NCBI RefSeq assembly: GCF_900109315.1
Contig: NZ_FOJC01000003.1
Span: forward strand, 1 to 64,000
Direction of reading: 5' to 3'
Source: [Haemophilus] ducreyi
GTDB taxonomy: Bacteria > Pseudomonadota > Gammaproteobacteria > Enterobacterales > Pasteurellaceae
Length of the DNA stretch: 64,000 nt
Under the pieces are notes generated by a model that worked only from the letters and a program-made list of their open reading frames with translations, searched no databases and was not told the DNA's origin. A program made the position numbers and the translations under genes. Shown here one piece after another: positions 1-9,382 of this stretch. Position 1 is the first letter of the stretch. Every line of letters starts with the position of its first letter.

Positions 1-201
1 TGAAAGTAAAACAAAAGGAATTAAATTAATATGAATTTCTAGTTTAAGCACTTATTAAGACTTCAAGTTTTTATAAAACATATAAAATTAAGTCAATCAA
101 CAAGTGCCCACACAGATTGTCTGATTCGTTGTTAAAGAGCAAAATAAAACGACGCACCGCTCAATCTAGCTTAACAGCTCACAACGGTGCGTCGTTGTGT
201 G
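1..201 (-). other. rRNA operon leader with boxB-like hairpin and boxA
   Basis: Read on the minus strand, this is the 5' leader of an rRNA operon whose 16S gene would lie just beyond the left edge. A boxA antitermination element, GCTCTTTAAC, occupies 131-140. It is followed by a run very like the segment after boxA in E. coli rrn leaders and spacers (CAGACAATCTGTGTGGGCAC). Just upstream of boxA a 12-bp inverted repeat (arms 185-196 and 148-159, AACGACGCACCG) forms a hairpin in the boxB position. boxB/boxA are known to load the Nus antitermination complex. No protein-coding gene is supported here. The 16S gene itself is not visible, so the operon identity is inferred. Confidence 0.75.
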
Positions 202-204
202 TCG

Positions 205-270
205 CCCATTATAGGATATCTTTCCCTTTTTGCAAATACTTTTTTTTGAGAAAAATTAAAAAAATTGATT
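205..270 (-). promoter_or_regulatory. rrn P1-type promoter with A/T-rich UP element
   Basis: The minus strand shows a -35 TTGCAA (230-235), a 16-bp spacer and a perfect -10 TATAAT (208-213). A GC-rich discriminator (GGGCGAC) follows the -10, as is typical of stringently controlled stable-RNA promoters. Upstream of the -35 lie A-tracts (about 238-265) that resemble an UP element. Transcription should start near 201 and run into the boxB/boxA leader. Confidence 0.75.
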
Positions 271-304
271 GCGTGCATAAACTTACGCCATTTTGCTGCT
301 TTTG

Positions 305-2251
305 CTAGCAAAAAATGTTGATTAATTGTTCTTTTAAACCGCTTTGGCGTTGAATATTAGTTTGGATGCCTTGGTACCAATTCTTTTTATTACAGAATAC
401 GGTGAATTGTTTTTTAGCACGGGTGATTGCGGTATAAATTAATTCTTTGGTAACTACGGGGGCATTATTTAGTGGCATAATTAGAAAGGTTTGTTCAAAT
501 TCAGAGCCTTGTGATTTATGTACTGTCATTATGTAGGCGGGTTCGGACTCTGGTATACGGCTTAAGGATACACTTAAATGTGTATTTTCTAGTTTGGTAT
601 CAAAATAGGCTCTCAACATTCCATTTTCGTCAGGCAAAATGATGCCAATATCACCGCTATAGATATTATTTTCCGGGGAGTTTTGGGTAATTAGAATCGG
701 TTTACCTAGGTAGCGATCACGACTATTTATGAAATTGATTAATTTTGCTTTTTTCAATGCTTCGGCAATCCATTGATTTAAGCGTTCGGCGCCTAATTCA
801 CCGATTCTTAATGCGGATAAAAAACGAATACGTTGGAATGCTATAAAAATTGCGTCAACACTCACACTAGCGGGATCTTTTTCTCTTTGTTTAACTAAGG
901 TTAAATAATGTTGATAACATTGGACTGCTTTTTTAACGATTAGATTAACACACTCTTGTGTCCATAAATGCGTTTCAGTGAATTGATTTTTGTTTGGGTA
1001 TTCAATTTTTTCTAAATCAGTAAATTGTGGATTTAGAAAAGTTTGCCAAGATTCGTCCGCTTGTTGCTGGTTGACTTTTTTAGCCAGTGCGCCGATGCCT
1101 GAATTAGCATCAAAGCGATAACTTTTTTGTAGATGACATAATGAATCGCAAATCGTTGGAACTTGATTCATCATATTTAATTGGTATCCAGTTAATTCAT
1201 TCAAAGCGGTGCAATGTGCTGTACTATAACCTTGAGTCATAAAATGGCCCAATTCGCCCATAATGGCGCCCGCTTCAACAGAGGCGAGTTGATCTTTATC
1301 ACCAAGCATAATCAAACGGGTTGTTGGTTTTAATGCATTCATCAGTTTTTCCATCATAAATAAATCTATCATTGAAGCTTCATCAACAATTAACAAATCT
1401 AAATGTAGTGGGTTTTGTTTATGATAAAAGGGTTTATCTTGTAGTGGGCGCATCACTAATAAACGGTGAATAGTTAAAACAGGAGTAGGGATATCAAACG
1501 TCAATTTTAGGTGTGCTAAACTTTGTGTAATGGATTCTTTTAAGCGAGCGGCTGCTTTGCCTGTGGGTGCAACCAATGCAATTTTAAGCGAGCGTTTAGT
1601 TGAATGAAGCTGCTTTTCCTGTAACGCGGCTAATAATTTAGCGACCGTCGTCGTTTTGCCAGTACCGGGGCCACCAGAAATTAAGCTGAATTTTTTGCGT
1701 AGTGCAGTTGCTACGGCAATTTTTTGCCAATCGATTTGCGTTGTTGGTTCAGGGAATAATCTATCAAGAATTTGTTTATCTGTGGCGAGATCTTGATTTG
1801 CTACTGTCGTTTCGACCGCTTCCTTTAAATAGGTTGCTACATTATGTTCTGCTTGCCAATAACGATAAAAATACAATAAACCATTTTGAAAGATTAATGG
1901 TGCTGTTTGCGTAGGGGAATGGCTAAAAGCGATATGATCTTTTAGTATTTCTGGCCATTTAACCGGTGGTATTTGCTCAATTTTTTGCAATATTTCCTGC
2001 CATAAAGATGCTTCTTCTTTAACATTAAGACCAAATGGGTTATTTGCTAATGATGAATCTAGCCGTAACGCAGTATGTCCTTGCATTACATTAAAAGAAA
2101 TTAAGGCTACTAATAATACCGCTAAATTTTTTTCTAGCGGAGTATAAGCATATGCTTGTTGTTTTTGATCGATCATTTTAGCGAATTGATAATCTAATTC
2201 AGCAATCAAATTTCTATTTTTAAGCGCGTGTAAAAGTGTCAACATGTGCAT
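305..2251 (-). CDS. recD: RecBCD exonuclease V, alpha subunit RecD
   Basis: RecD is the 5'-3' helicase subunit of RecBCD, which resects double-strand breaks and degrades foreign linear DNA. The 648-residue protein is close to the usual length (about 610-640). A Walker A motif, GGPGTGKT, lies near residues 193-200. A Walker B motif (IVDEAS) is near residue 290. The C-terminal UvrD/RecD signature MTVHKSQGSEFE is followed by the YTAITRA motif. Two ATGs (codons 1 and 3) compete for the start. recB and recC are not in the window. The stop overlaps a small palindrome (TTTTGCTAGCAAAA, about 299-312) that may terminate the transcript before the divergent rRNA promoter region. Confidence 0.95.
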   Translation of the reverse strand: MHMLTLLHALKNRNLIAELDYQFAKMIDQKQQAYAYTPLEKNLAVLLVALISFNVMQGHTALRLDSSLANNPFGLNVKEEASLWQEILQKIEQIPPVKWPEILKDHIAFSHSPTQTAPLIFQNGLLYFYRYWQAEHNVATYLKEAVETTVANQDLATDKQILDRLFPEPTTQIDWQKIAVATALRKKFSLISGGPGTGKTTTVAKLLAALQEKQLHSTKRSLKIALVAPTGKAAARLKESITQSLAHLKLTFDIPTPVLTIHRLLVMRPLQDKPFYHKQNPLHLDLLIVDEASMIDLFMMEKLMNALKPTTRLIMLGDKDQLASVEAGAIMGELGHFMTQGYSTAHCTALNELTGYQLNMMNQVPTICDSLCHLQKSYRFDANSGIGALAKKVNQQQADESWQTFLNPQFTDLEKIEYPNKNQFTETHLWTQECVNLIVKKAVQCYQHYLTLVKQREKDPASVSVDAIFIAFQRIRFLSALRIGELGAERLNQWIAEALKKAKLINFINSRDRYLGKPILITQNSPENNIYSGDIGIILPDENGMLRAYFDTKLENTHLSVSLSRIPESEPAYIMTVHKSQGSEFEQTFLIMPLNNAPVVTKELIYTAITRAKKQFTVFCNKKNWYQGIQTNIQRQSGLKEQLINIFC

Positions 2252-2364
2252 TTATTAACCATAAGAAAACCATATTTAAAATTATCTAATTTTCATTATC
2301 GATTGTCCATTTATTCTCATCAAGCGTATAATTAGCATTCTTTTGAAAAACACATAGTAGAAAA

Positions 2365-3489
2365 ATGAAACCAGCCATAGCGACTATTAGCCGTCAGGCA
2401 CTTCGCCATAATATTCAATTGATCAAAAAATTAGCGCCTAAGCAAAAACTATTGGCCATGATTAAAGCAAATGCTTACGGGCAAGGTTTATTACCCGCTG
2501 CTGCAACATTAGCTGATTTAGTCGATGGCTTTGGTGTTGCACGTTTACACGAAGCGCTTGAAGTGCAAGAAACGGGCTATACTGGCAAAATTTTATTAGT
2601 TGAAGGTTTTTTTGATCGAGAAGAATTATTAAAAACGCTGTCTCGTGGCTTTGATACCGTTATTCATTGCCTAGAACAGTTAGAATTATTAGAACAAGTC
2701 GCAAAAGAATGGCAAATTGAGCAACATAAAAGATTTTGGCAACGTAAAACTAAAATTTATTTCCCGATCAATATTTGGCTAAAGATTGATACCGGAATGC
2801 ATCGTTTAGGCATTCATCCTGAGCAAGTTGATCTATTTTATGCCCGCTTAAAAAACAGTCCTTTGGTTGCCACTATTAGCTTTATGAGCCATTTTAGTCG
2901 CGCCGATGAACTGGATTGTGGTTATGCCGAACAACAGATTGCTACTTTCGAAATGGCAACAGAGCAATATTCTGCACATTCTCGGAGTATTGCTGCTTCA
3001 AGCGGTATTCTTTATTGGCCACAAGCGCATTATGAGTGGGTTCGTCCCGGCATTATCATGCATGGCATCTCGCCTCATTATCAACCAATCACTCAATTAG
3101 GCTTTAAGCCTGTGATGACGCTTTCTTCTACCTTAATAGCGATCCGCAGCCATAAAGCAGGTGAACCGGTTGGCTATGGTGGGGCTTGGATAAGCGATAA
3201 AGCCACAACATTAGGTGTCGTAGCAATGGGCTATGGTGATGGCTACCCTCGAAATGCACCAGAAGGCACACCCGTATTAATCAATGGGCGGATTGTGCCA
3301 ATCGTTGGGCGAGTATCAATGGATATGTTGACGGTCGATCTTGGCATAGATAGTCAAGATCAGGTTGGTGATAAAGTTATTTTATGGGGTAACGATTTAT
3401 TAATTGAAACAGTTGCCCAACATATTGGTGTGATCAGCTATGAGTTGATCACAAAGCTCACACCACGTGTCATTTTTGAATATCGTTAA
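2365..3489 (+). CDS. alr: Alanine racemase
   Basis: This PLP-dependent cytosolic enzyme interconverts L- and D-alanine and supplies D-Ala for peptidoglycan. The PLP-binding lysine is K34 in MIKANAYG. The C-terminal domain carries the conserved GYGDGYPR stretch, which holds the catalytic tyrosine, and GRVSMDM. At 374 residues it is slightly longer than E. coli Alr (359), with an extra loop near residues 115-130 rich in charged residues. It is transcribed divergently from recD, about 110 bp away, and converges on priA. Beyond that insertion it looks intact. Confidence 0.95.
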   Translation: MKPAIATISRQALRHNIQLIKKLAPKQKLLAMIKANAYGQGLLPAAATLADLVDGFGVARLHEALEVQETGYTGKILLVEGFFDREELLKTLSRGFDTVIHCLEQLELLEQVAKEWQIEQHKRFWQRKTKIYFPINIWLKIDTGMHRLGIHPEQVDLFYARLKNSPLVATISFMSHFSRADELDCGYAEQQIATFEMATEQYSAHSRSIAASSGILYWPQAHYEWVRPGIIMHGISPHYQPITQLGFKPVMTLSSTLIAIRSHKAGEPVGYGGAWISDKATTLGVVAMGYGDGYPRNAPEGTPVLINGRIVPIVGRVSMDMLTVDLGIDSQDQVGDKVILWGNDLLIETVAQHIGVISYELITKLTPRVIFEYR

Positions 3490-3524
3490 GCTTAAAATAA
3501 TCCGTTGTAGGCGTTAGTCTGCAC

Positions 3525-5738
3525 TTAACTCATATCATAAGGATCCACATCTAAACTTAACCTAATGTTTGCGGGTAAATTAAGCGCACTTTTTTCTTGA
3601 TCAAATACATTTAGCAACTGTTGAATTGCCGATCGGGTCTGATGCTGAATCAACAATAACCATCGATAATAACCCGCTTTTTTCGCGACAATCGCAGAAA
3701 AAGGCGGTGAGATCTGAACACCTTCTATACCTAATTCGACTGATTTCTGTTGGAAATAAGCGGTTAAATTTTGCAAAAGATTTTCAACTTTATCACTTTG
3801 TTTACCTGTTGCTCGAAATAACACTTGTGCAGTAAAAGGCGGTAGAGCCATTACTTGTCGCATTTTCAACGCTTCTTCGGCAAATGCATTATAACCATCC
3901 TTAAGTAAGCGCTTTAATAGTGGATGATCCGGGTAATGCGTTTGCAAAACAACTTCTCCTGTTTTTTCAGCTCGCCCAGCTCGCCCGGCTACCTGAAGAT
4001 AAAGCTGTGCTAAACGTTCTTCTGCACGAAAATCCGTCGAAAATAATGCCGAATCAACGTTTACCAAAGCAACCAGGGTTACATTTGGGAAATGATGGCC
4101 TTTAGCTAACATTTGTGTGCCAATTAAAATTTGGCTTTTTCCAGTCTGAATCGCATTTAAATGATGTTCAAGCGCACCTTTACGTCCGGTTGAATCACGA
4201 TCAATACGACTTATTTGATAGGTGGGAAAATATTCACTTAACAGCTGTTCTAACTGTTCTGTGCCAATACCGGTAGTGATTAAATTAGTTGAGCCACAAT
4301 ACCCACATTGGCGCGGAATCACTCGTTGAGAAGCACAATGATGACAACGTAAAACACGTTGTTTTTGATGATATGTATAAGGTTTTTCACAAGCATCACA
4401 TTCACATATCCAACCACACTCGTGACACAATAAAACCGGTGCAAAACCACGACGATTAAGGAATAACATTACTTGATTTCCTTTTTGTAAATGAGTTTGC
4501 ATCAGCATTAACAAGCGATCAGATACTCCTGCAGTAATGCGTTGTGTTTTTAAATCAATCAATTGTTGCTGAGCAATTTGAGCATTACCCGCTCGCGTGC
4601 TCAACAACAACTGCGTGAACTTGCCATTTTTAACATTATATACACTCTCCAAACTCGGGGTAGCAGAACCTAATATAATCGGAATATTCAAACATTTAGC
4701 TCGAAAAATTGCGACATCACGTGCGTGATAACGCCATCCTTCTTGTTGTTTAAAAGAGTGATCTTGTTCTTCATCAATAATGATCAATCCCAAGCGTTGA
4801 AATTGCGTAAATAAAGCAGAGCGCGTACCAATCACAATCGCACTTTCACCATTTTTAGCCTTTAACCATACCTTTAACCGCATAGTTTCATTTATATTTG
4901 AATGAAAAACATCTATTTCAACATTAAAACGTGTTTTAAAACGGTTAACCATTTGTGGCGTCAAGCCAATTTCTGGCACTAAAACAAGCACCTGTTTATC
5001 CTGTTTTAAGATCTGTTCAATGGTTTGTAAATAGACTTCAGTTTTACCTGAACCAGTAATGCCATTCAATAAAAACGTCTCAAAATTTTGACACGCATTT
5101 AAACGACTGACGACTAATGTTTGCTGTTGATTTAACACTAAACGAGATTGGCTATTCACAAGCGGTCGATTTGCCAAACTTTGTTGCCAAGACTTACGCT
5201 GACAAGTCGGCACAACTTTTGCAAGATAGCCTTTTTCAAGTAAAGCTTTCCACACGGAGGGGCTCACTCCTGCCGGTTTTTCAAAAAATTCCGCTATTTC
5301 TGCTAACCGACTCAGTAAGTCATATTGTTTTTTCGACCGCTTGTTTTCAGGTGAGACTAATCGCTGCTGCCCTAATTCAGTGACACGAAAATAATCATTC
5401 TCAACATATTCTGCCGCATCTCCATTACGTAATTTAACTGGCAATGCACTTGCTAATACTTCACCGATTGCAGCATGATAATAACTGGCAGCCCAATGTA
5501 ATAATTGCCATATTTCGGGATCAAAAATAGCTTGATGATCTAACACGGCGTGGATCGGTTTTAATTTTGATTGCGGAATATCCGTAGTGCTAGGCAAATC
5601 CACCACAATTCCTACTTTTATTTGCTGACCAAATGGCACTTGCACACGAGCACCTTTTACCACTGCCATATTAGGTAGCAATAGATAATCAAAATAACAA
5701 TTCAACGGCACAGCTAATGCCACTCGGACTAATTTCAT
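3525..5738 (-). CDS. priA: Primosomal protein N' (PriA replication-restart helicase)
   Basis: PriA recognises stalled or recombined forks and reloads the replisome. It is a 3'-5' superfamily 2 helicase with a zinc-binding insertion. Visible features are Walker A in GITGSGKTEVYL (about residue 225), the DEEQ box, GSATPSLES, paired cysteines for two zinc sites (CHECGW, CDACE, CHHC, CGYCGS) and the helicase motif QVAGRAGRAEK. The N-terminal DNA-binding domain begins at the ATG. The length of 737 residues matches E. coli PriA (732). It is convergent with alr, with only 35 bp between stops and no clear hairpin terminator. Confidence 0.96.
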   Translation of the reverse strand: MKLVRVALAVPLNCYFDYLLLPNMAVVKGARVQVPFGQQIKVGIVVDLPSTTDIPQSKLKPIHAVLDHQAIFDPEIWQLLHWAASYYHAAIGEVLASALPVKLRNGDAAEYVENDYFRVTELGQQRLVSPENKRSKKQYDLLSRLAEIAEFFEKPAGVSPSVWKALLEKGYLAKVVPTCQRKSWQQSLANRPLVNSQSRLVLNQQQTLVVSRLNACQNFETFLLNGITGSGKTEVYLQTIEQILKQDKQVLVLVPEIGLTPQMVNRFKTRFNVEIDVFHSNINETMRLKVWLKAKNGESAIVIGTRSALFTQFQRLGLIIIDEEQDHSFKQQEGWRYHARDVAIFRAKCLNIPIILGSATPSLESVYNVKNGKFTQLLLSTRAGNAQIAQQQLIDLKTQRITAGVSDRLLMLMQTHLQKGNQVMLFLNRRGFAPVLLCHECGWICECDACEKPYTYHQKQRVLRCHHCASQRVIPRQCGYCGSTNLITTGIGTEQLEQLLSEYFPTYQISRIDRDSTGRKGALEHHLNAIQTGKSQILIGTQMLAKGHHFPNVTLVALVNVDSALFSTDFRAEERLAQLYLQVAGRAGRAEKTGEVVLQTHYPDHPLLKRLLKDGYNAFAEEALKMRQVMALPPFTAQVLFRATGKQSDKVENLLQNLTAYFQQKSVELGIEGVQISPPFSAIVAKKAGYYRWLLLIQHQTRSAIQQLLNVFDQEKSALNLPANIRLSLDVDPYDMS

Positions 5739-6131
5739 TTATTTTTCCGTGATTATAATCTTTTTTTAAGCAAATTTTGTCCGCTTCATGACCCGTTTGC
5801 TGAAAACAAGTCACTACAACAGCTTAAAAGAACATCAATAACAGTAAGCGAATCATTAAAATATAAACATCTTAACGTAAAAGTATACCCATTAACATTT
5901 CATCTGATGCTTTAAACCAATAAATAAAAGTGTAGAATATCAATATTAATCTTTAAAATTTTATGCCTTTTCCTAAACCCAACTATTGGTTGGATTATTC
6001 CTGTATTAATTCATAAAAAAATAATTCGACTTTACTCTGATTTGGTATGAATTTAAAGAAGAAATAGGCTAAAATAGCTACCACGTTCATGACCACTAAA
6101 AATTAATGCCTATTTGCTAGAAACATTAATT
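5739..6131. other. Intergenic region between divergent priA and menF
   Basis: This gap of about 390 bp holds the promoters of two divergent genes but no feature that can be named with confidence. A TAAAAT at 6070-6075 could be a -10 for menF, but no good -35 stands at the right distance. Short open frames (for example an ATG at 5963 with 17 codons) have no ribosome binding site or coding character. The stretch is very A/T-rich. Confidence 0.4.
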
Positions 6132-7409
6132 ATGCTTATTTTTGATCAATTAAAACAACAAATTAACAACCAACTCGGTAAAACTACTCGCAATTTAAGT
6201 GTGATTGAATATCAAGCAAGTGTAGATTTGCCACCTGAAAATGTTGCTTTATTAAGCTGGTTAAAAGCTCAACACCAATATCCGCATTTCTTTTGGCAAG
6301 CACGCGATTCTGATCTCACATTAGCCACTATCGGCTCAGTCAAAATATTTTCATCATTAGAAGAAGCACAAACATTTGTTGATCAAACGCATTTGGCACT
6401 TGTCGGTGGAATTCAATTTGAAGGCAATTGCCACTTTCTATTGCCTCGCCTGCAATTAGTCAAAAATAATCAGCGATTAACCGCTTATTTCTATCTTCTT
6501 GAACAAGAAATCAGTGAAAAAATGGCCATATTCACCCAAACATTTGCTGAATTTACGCATTTATCTCAGTTAACATTACCAGATAATCAACTACTTGCAC
6601 ATCAATCAGCATGTGATTTTAACCATTGGCAACACAATATTGAACAAGCAATCTCGGCTATTCAACAACAACAGTTTAATAAAGTTGTACTTGCTAATGC
6701 GACAACACTCACGTTCCAACAGCCCATTTCTCCCTATGATTTATTAGCTGCAAGCCAACAAACAAACTTAGGTTGCTACCATTTTATTTGGGCAGAAAAC
6801 GCGACTCACGCTTTCTTAGGTTCTAGCCCTGAACGGCTTTATCAAAGAACAGGCAACTTTTTTAAAACAGAAGCATTAGCAGGCACGGCTGCAGTCACTG
6901 ATAATCTTATTCAAACAGAATTAAATGCCGAGTGGTTACTCACTGATCCTAAAAACATCTATGAAAATCAGTTAGTGGTTGATGATATTTCAATGAATTT
7001 AGCCGACTGTATTACACAGATTAACATTTATCCTGCTGAAATTAAGCGCTTACATAATGTACAACACTTACGCCGTAAAATTCGTGCTAAATTAATCGAA
7101 AAAATTAATGATGCTAATTGTTTAGCTAGAATTCATCCCACAGCAGCAGTAGCAGGGCTGCCTAGGATTCCAGCAAAAAAATTTATTGCGGAAAATGAAA
7201 ATTTCACTCGCCATTGGTACGCAGGCACTTTAGGTTATTTTCATACCGATCATGCTGAATTTACTGTCACGTTGCGTTCTGCCAAGATTGACCATAATCA
7301 ACTCACACTTTATGCTGGTGCTGGCATTGTTGCAGAATCACAAGCTGATTCAGAATGGCCGGAAATAGAACGCAAGTCTTTAGCATTAGCCAGACTCCTT
7401 AAAATGTAA
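6132..7409 (+). CDS. menF: Isochorismate synthase (menaquinone pathway)
   Basis: MenF converts chorismate to isochorismate, the first committed step of menaquinone synthesis. It belongs to the chorismate-binding family (MenF/EntC/PabB/TrpE). The family core is visible: FNKVVLANATT, FLGSSPERLY, TEALAGTA, the HPTAAVAGLP signature with its catalytic neighbourhood, and the C-terminal AGAGIVAESQADSEW that binds Mg2+ and substrate. The ATG at 6132 is preferred over an in-frame TTG 18 bp upstream. Neither has a strong ribosome binding site. No other men gene is adjacent, so it looks monocistronic. EntC is the alternative name, but there is no siderophore gene nearby. Confidence 0.88.
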   Translation: MLIFDQLKQQINNQLGKTTRNLSVIEYQASVDLPPENVALLSWLKAQHQYPHFFWQARDSDLTLATIGSVKIFSSLEEAQTFVDQTHLALVGGIQFEGNCHFLLPRLQLVKNNQRLTAYFYLLEQEISEKMAIFTQTFAEFTHLSQLTLPDNQLLAHQSACDFNHWQHNIEQAISAIQQQQFNKVVLANATTLTFQQPISPYDLLAASQQTNLGCYHFIWAENATHAFLGSSPERLYQRTGNFFKTEALAGTAAVTDNLIQTELNAEWLLTDPKNIYENQLVVDDISMNLADCITQINIYPAEIKRLHNVQHLRRKIRAKLIEKINDANCLARIHPTAAVAGLPRIPAKKFIAENENFTRHWYAGTLGYFHTDHAEFTVTLRSAKIDHNQLTLYAGAGIVAESQADSEWPEIERKSLALARLLKM

Positions 7410-7512
7410 TGCTTAAAATGCGTAGATAGTTAAGATTCCCTCACCCTTTGTGCTATTCAATTCCGAAGCGAGTGCATAAAGCCGATAATAACGTTGCAAC
7501 AAGATTAACAAT

Positions 7513-7556
7513 AAAAAATCATTCATATCAATAAAATCGTATTAAGATGAATGATT
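7513..7556 (-). terminator. Rho-independent terminator of hutZ
   Basis: Arms AATCATTCAT (7517-7526) and ATGAATGATT (7547-7556) form a 10-bp stem. Read on the minus strand the hairpin is followed by TTTTTATTG. It lies 26 bp beyond the hutZ stop, in the gap between the convergent menF and hutZ. Confidence 0.65.
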
Positions 7557-7581
7557 AGAGATAATAGCCAATTAGAACAAA

Positions 7582-8106
7582 TTATTCGTCAGTTTGGTGA
7601 CCTTCATCTAAATGAACAATATTAACCAGATCATCTGGGCTTACTTCAAAAGCCTTACCAAAGCCTTTTACAAATAGGCCATGAGTAGGTTTAAAGCTGA
7701 ATAATTTAAAATCTTTCATGTTTGCCAATTCATCAATTAAATTACCGTGACGAGCTTTTAAAGCAGCTAAACCACTTTCCCATTCTTCTCCCTCACGTTC
7801 AATTAAACGCGCAGTCGCATCAAAAGTTAAACGACGGCGAGCAAAAATTTGACGGCTTTTGCTTTCATCATCAATCAACATTAACGATACTTTTGGCACT
7901 TCAATTAAATTACGTGCATGACGTGCAATCGTTGAAATTAATACTTGGTATTCGCCATTATTAATTACGAAAGGCGCATAGCTAACATTAGGATTACCTT
8001 CGCTATCGACAGTCGAAAGAACAAGTGTTTGAATATCTTGCTTTAACTCTTGAATTTCTGGCCCTAAACGGTTTTGTAACACTTCTTGGCGATTCGTTAC
8101 GCTCAT
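7582..8106 (-). CDS. hutZ: Haem utilisation protein, HugZ/HutZ family
   Basis: This 174-residue protein has the split-barrel fold of pyridoxamine 5'-phosphate oxidase relatives (N-terminal TLVLSTVDSEGNPNVSYAPF). It ends with the haem-utilisation signature HGLFVKGFGKAFEV, whose His and C-terminal His residues are known in HutZ/HugZ to hold or cleave haem. Similar proteins occur in H. influenzae and Vibrio. The start has a good ribosome binding site (AGGAGA) just upstream. It stands alone on the minus strand between menF and the nrf-type genes. A Fur-type operator upstream was looked for but not convincing. Function in haem iron use is inferred from the family. Confidence 0.82.
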   Translation of the reverse strand: MSVTNRQEVLQNRLGPEIQELKQDIQTLVLSTVDSEGNPNVSYAPFVINNGEYQVLISTIARHARNLIEVPKVSLMLIDDESKSRQIFARRRLTFDATARLIEREGEEWESGLAALKARHGNLIDELANMKDFKLFSFKPTHGLFVKGFGKAFEVSPDDLVNIVHLDEGHQTDE

Positions 8107-8240
8107 AAGTTCTCCTTACTTAACATTCTATGTAAAACTCGATCAAATTTAGCAAAATGGTATCATTTTATTATATTTCAATCCTTATTTTTAGCAATAT
8201 TTAAAATGTAAATTGTAAAGATCGGCTTACTTTTTGTTGA

Positions 8241-8987
8241 TCACAATTGTTGTAATGCCATTTGAATATTTTGAATAACTGCCCGCCGATCAACTGCCGG
8301 GTTTTGGCTGTCTAAAACTTGTCGCCAATAATTTATTGCTTGCTGATATTGTTTATTAGCATAAGCATTTGTAGCTAATAACAGTAAACTATTATTTTCT
8401 TTAGCATCTAAAGCTAACGCTTGATCGATCCATTGTTTTGCTTTATCGGATAACTGTTGATGCTTAGCATAATAATCAGCCGTAGCCATCGCCCCTAAAA
8501 TTGCCGCTTTTTTACCTAACACTTGTTCGGCATTTTGATAACAAATCAAAGAAGCATCAAAATCATTATTTAAGGCATACGCCTGACCCAATTCATACCA
8601 CACATCACCATTATTCGGATTTTGACGTAATTGATTTTGCAAACTTAAAATATAACGATCGTTTTTTTGTTGTTTATCTTGTAAATCAGCCTGTCGTTGA
8701 AAGGCTTGATACATTTGTTGGCCTTGTTGCACAAAGTGATAACGCCCCGTTTGCCAATAGATACTACCGGCAAGGGCGCTCATTAATCCACATAACAATA
8801 TAGTCAGACTAAGCGGTCGTTTTATAGCTAAAACTGTAGTATTTTCAACCACTTGTGCCTGTTCAAATTGATAACGGGCTTGTGCTTCTAATACACATTC
8901 TTGTTGTAAATCTAGCGGTAAATTTTCAGCAAATTTAACCGCTTGTTGATAAGCTTGCTGATTAATTTTCGCTCTTTGGTTCATCAT
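8241..8987 (-). CDS. nrfG: TPR assembly protein of cytochrome c haem lyase (NrfG/CcmI-like)
   Basis: This 248-residue protein has one N-terminal membrane segment (about residues 55-75, LTILLCGLMSALAGSIYW) and then tetratricopeptide repeats (GDVWYELGQAYALNNDFDAS and similar). Proteins of this layout present the apocytochrome to the haem lyase. The ATG overlaps the nrfF stop by 4 bp, so it is the last gene of nrfE-dsbE-nrfF-nrfG. CcmI is the alternative name; the clearly NrfF-like partner favours NrfG. No intrinsic terminator is obvious downstream. Confidence 0.78.
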   Translation of the reverse strand: MMNQRAKINQQAYQQAVKFAENLPLDLQQECVLEAQARYQFEQAQVVENTTVLAIKRPLSLTILLCGLMSALAGSIYWQTGRYHFVQQGQQMYQAFQRQADLQDKQQKNDRYILSLQNQLRQNPNNGDVWYELGQAYALNNDFDASLICYQNAEQVLGKKAAILGAMATADYYAKHQQLSDKAKQWIDQALALDAKENNSLLLLATNAYANKQYQQAINYWRQVLDSQNPAVDRRAVIQNIQMALQQL

Positions 8988-9382
8988 ACTTTACGCGTTT
9001 TAGTTCGCCAAATAATTGTGATTATTAATCCAAGGACTAAAGCTAATGGCATTCCCCATAATAACCAAGTGTGCGGATTAAATGGTGGCTTATAGTGCAC
9101 AAAATGCCCAAATCTGTTGGTCATAATTTGAATTATTTCTTCATCTGTTTTGCCTTGTTTGACCATTTCATACACCTCTAAACGTATCTTATAGGCGTTA
9201 GTGGCATTGGATTCCACTAAGTTTTGATTTTGACACTGTGTACAGCGAAATGATCTAGCCAATGCCACTGCGCGTAGTCGATCTTGATTATTTTCAAACT
9301 GAAAAGTATCCACCATTTTGGCCTGCACACATAAACTAAAGATAGCTGATAATAAACAGATTATTTTTTGCAAAAACTTCAC
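8984..9382 (-). CDS. nrfF: Haem lyase redox subunit NrfF (CcmH family)
   Basis: NrfF reduces or holds the cysteines of the apocytochrome during haem attachment in the periplasm. The 132-residue protein has a signal peptide (cleavage probably after VQA), the redox motif RCTQCQNQNLVESN and one C-terminal transmembrane helix. The N-terminal VDTFQF and the NQNL-ESNA segment match E. coli NrfF more closely than CcmH (IDVLQF, NNSIADSN). That supports a role in maturing the nitrite reductase NrfA, which has a special CXXCK haem. The start overlaps the dsbE stop and the stop overlaps the nrfG start, each by 4 bp. Confidence 0.87.
   Translation of the reverse strand: MKFLQKIICLLSAIFSLCVQAKMVDTFQFENNQDRLRAVALARSFRCTQCQNQNLVESNATNAYKIRLEVYEMVKQGKTDEEIIQIMTNRFGHFVHYKPPFNPHTWLLWGMPLALVLGLIITIIWRTKTRKV

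Noticed and set aside
117-308. 63-codon open frame at the left edge
   Set aside because: It runs antisense through the rRNA promoter and boxB/boxA leader, has no ribosome binding site and no coding character.
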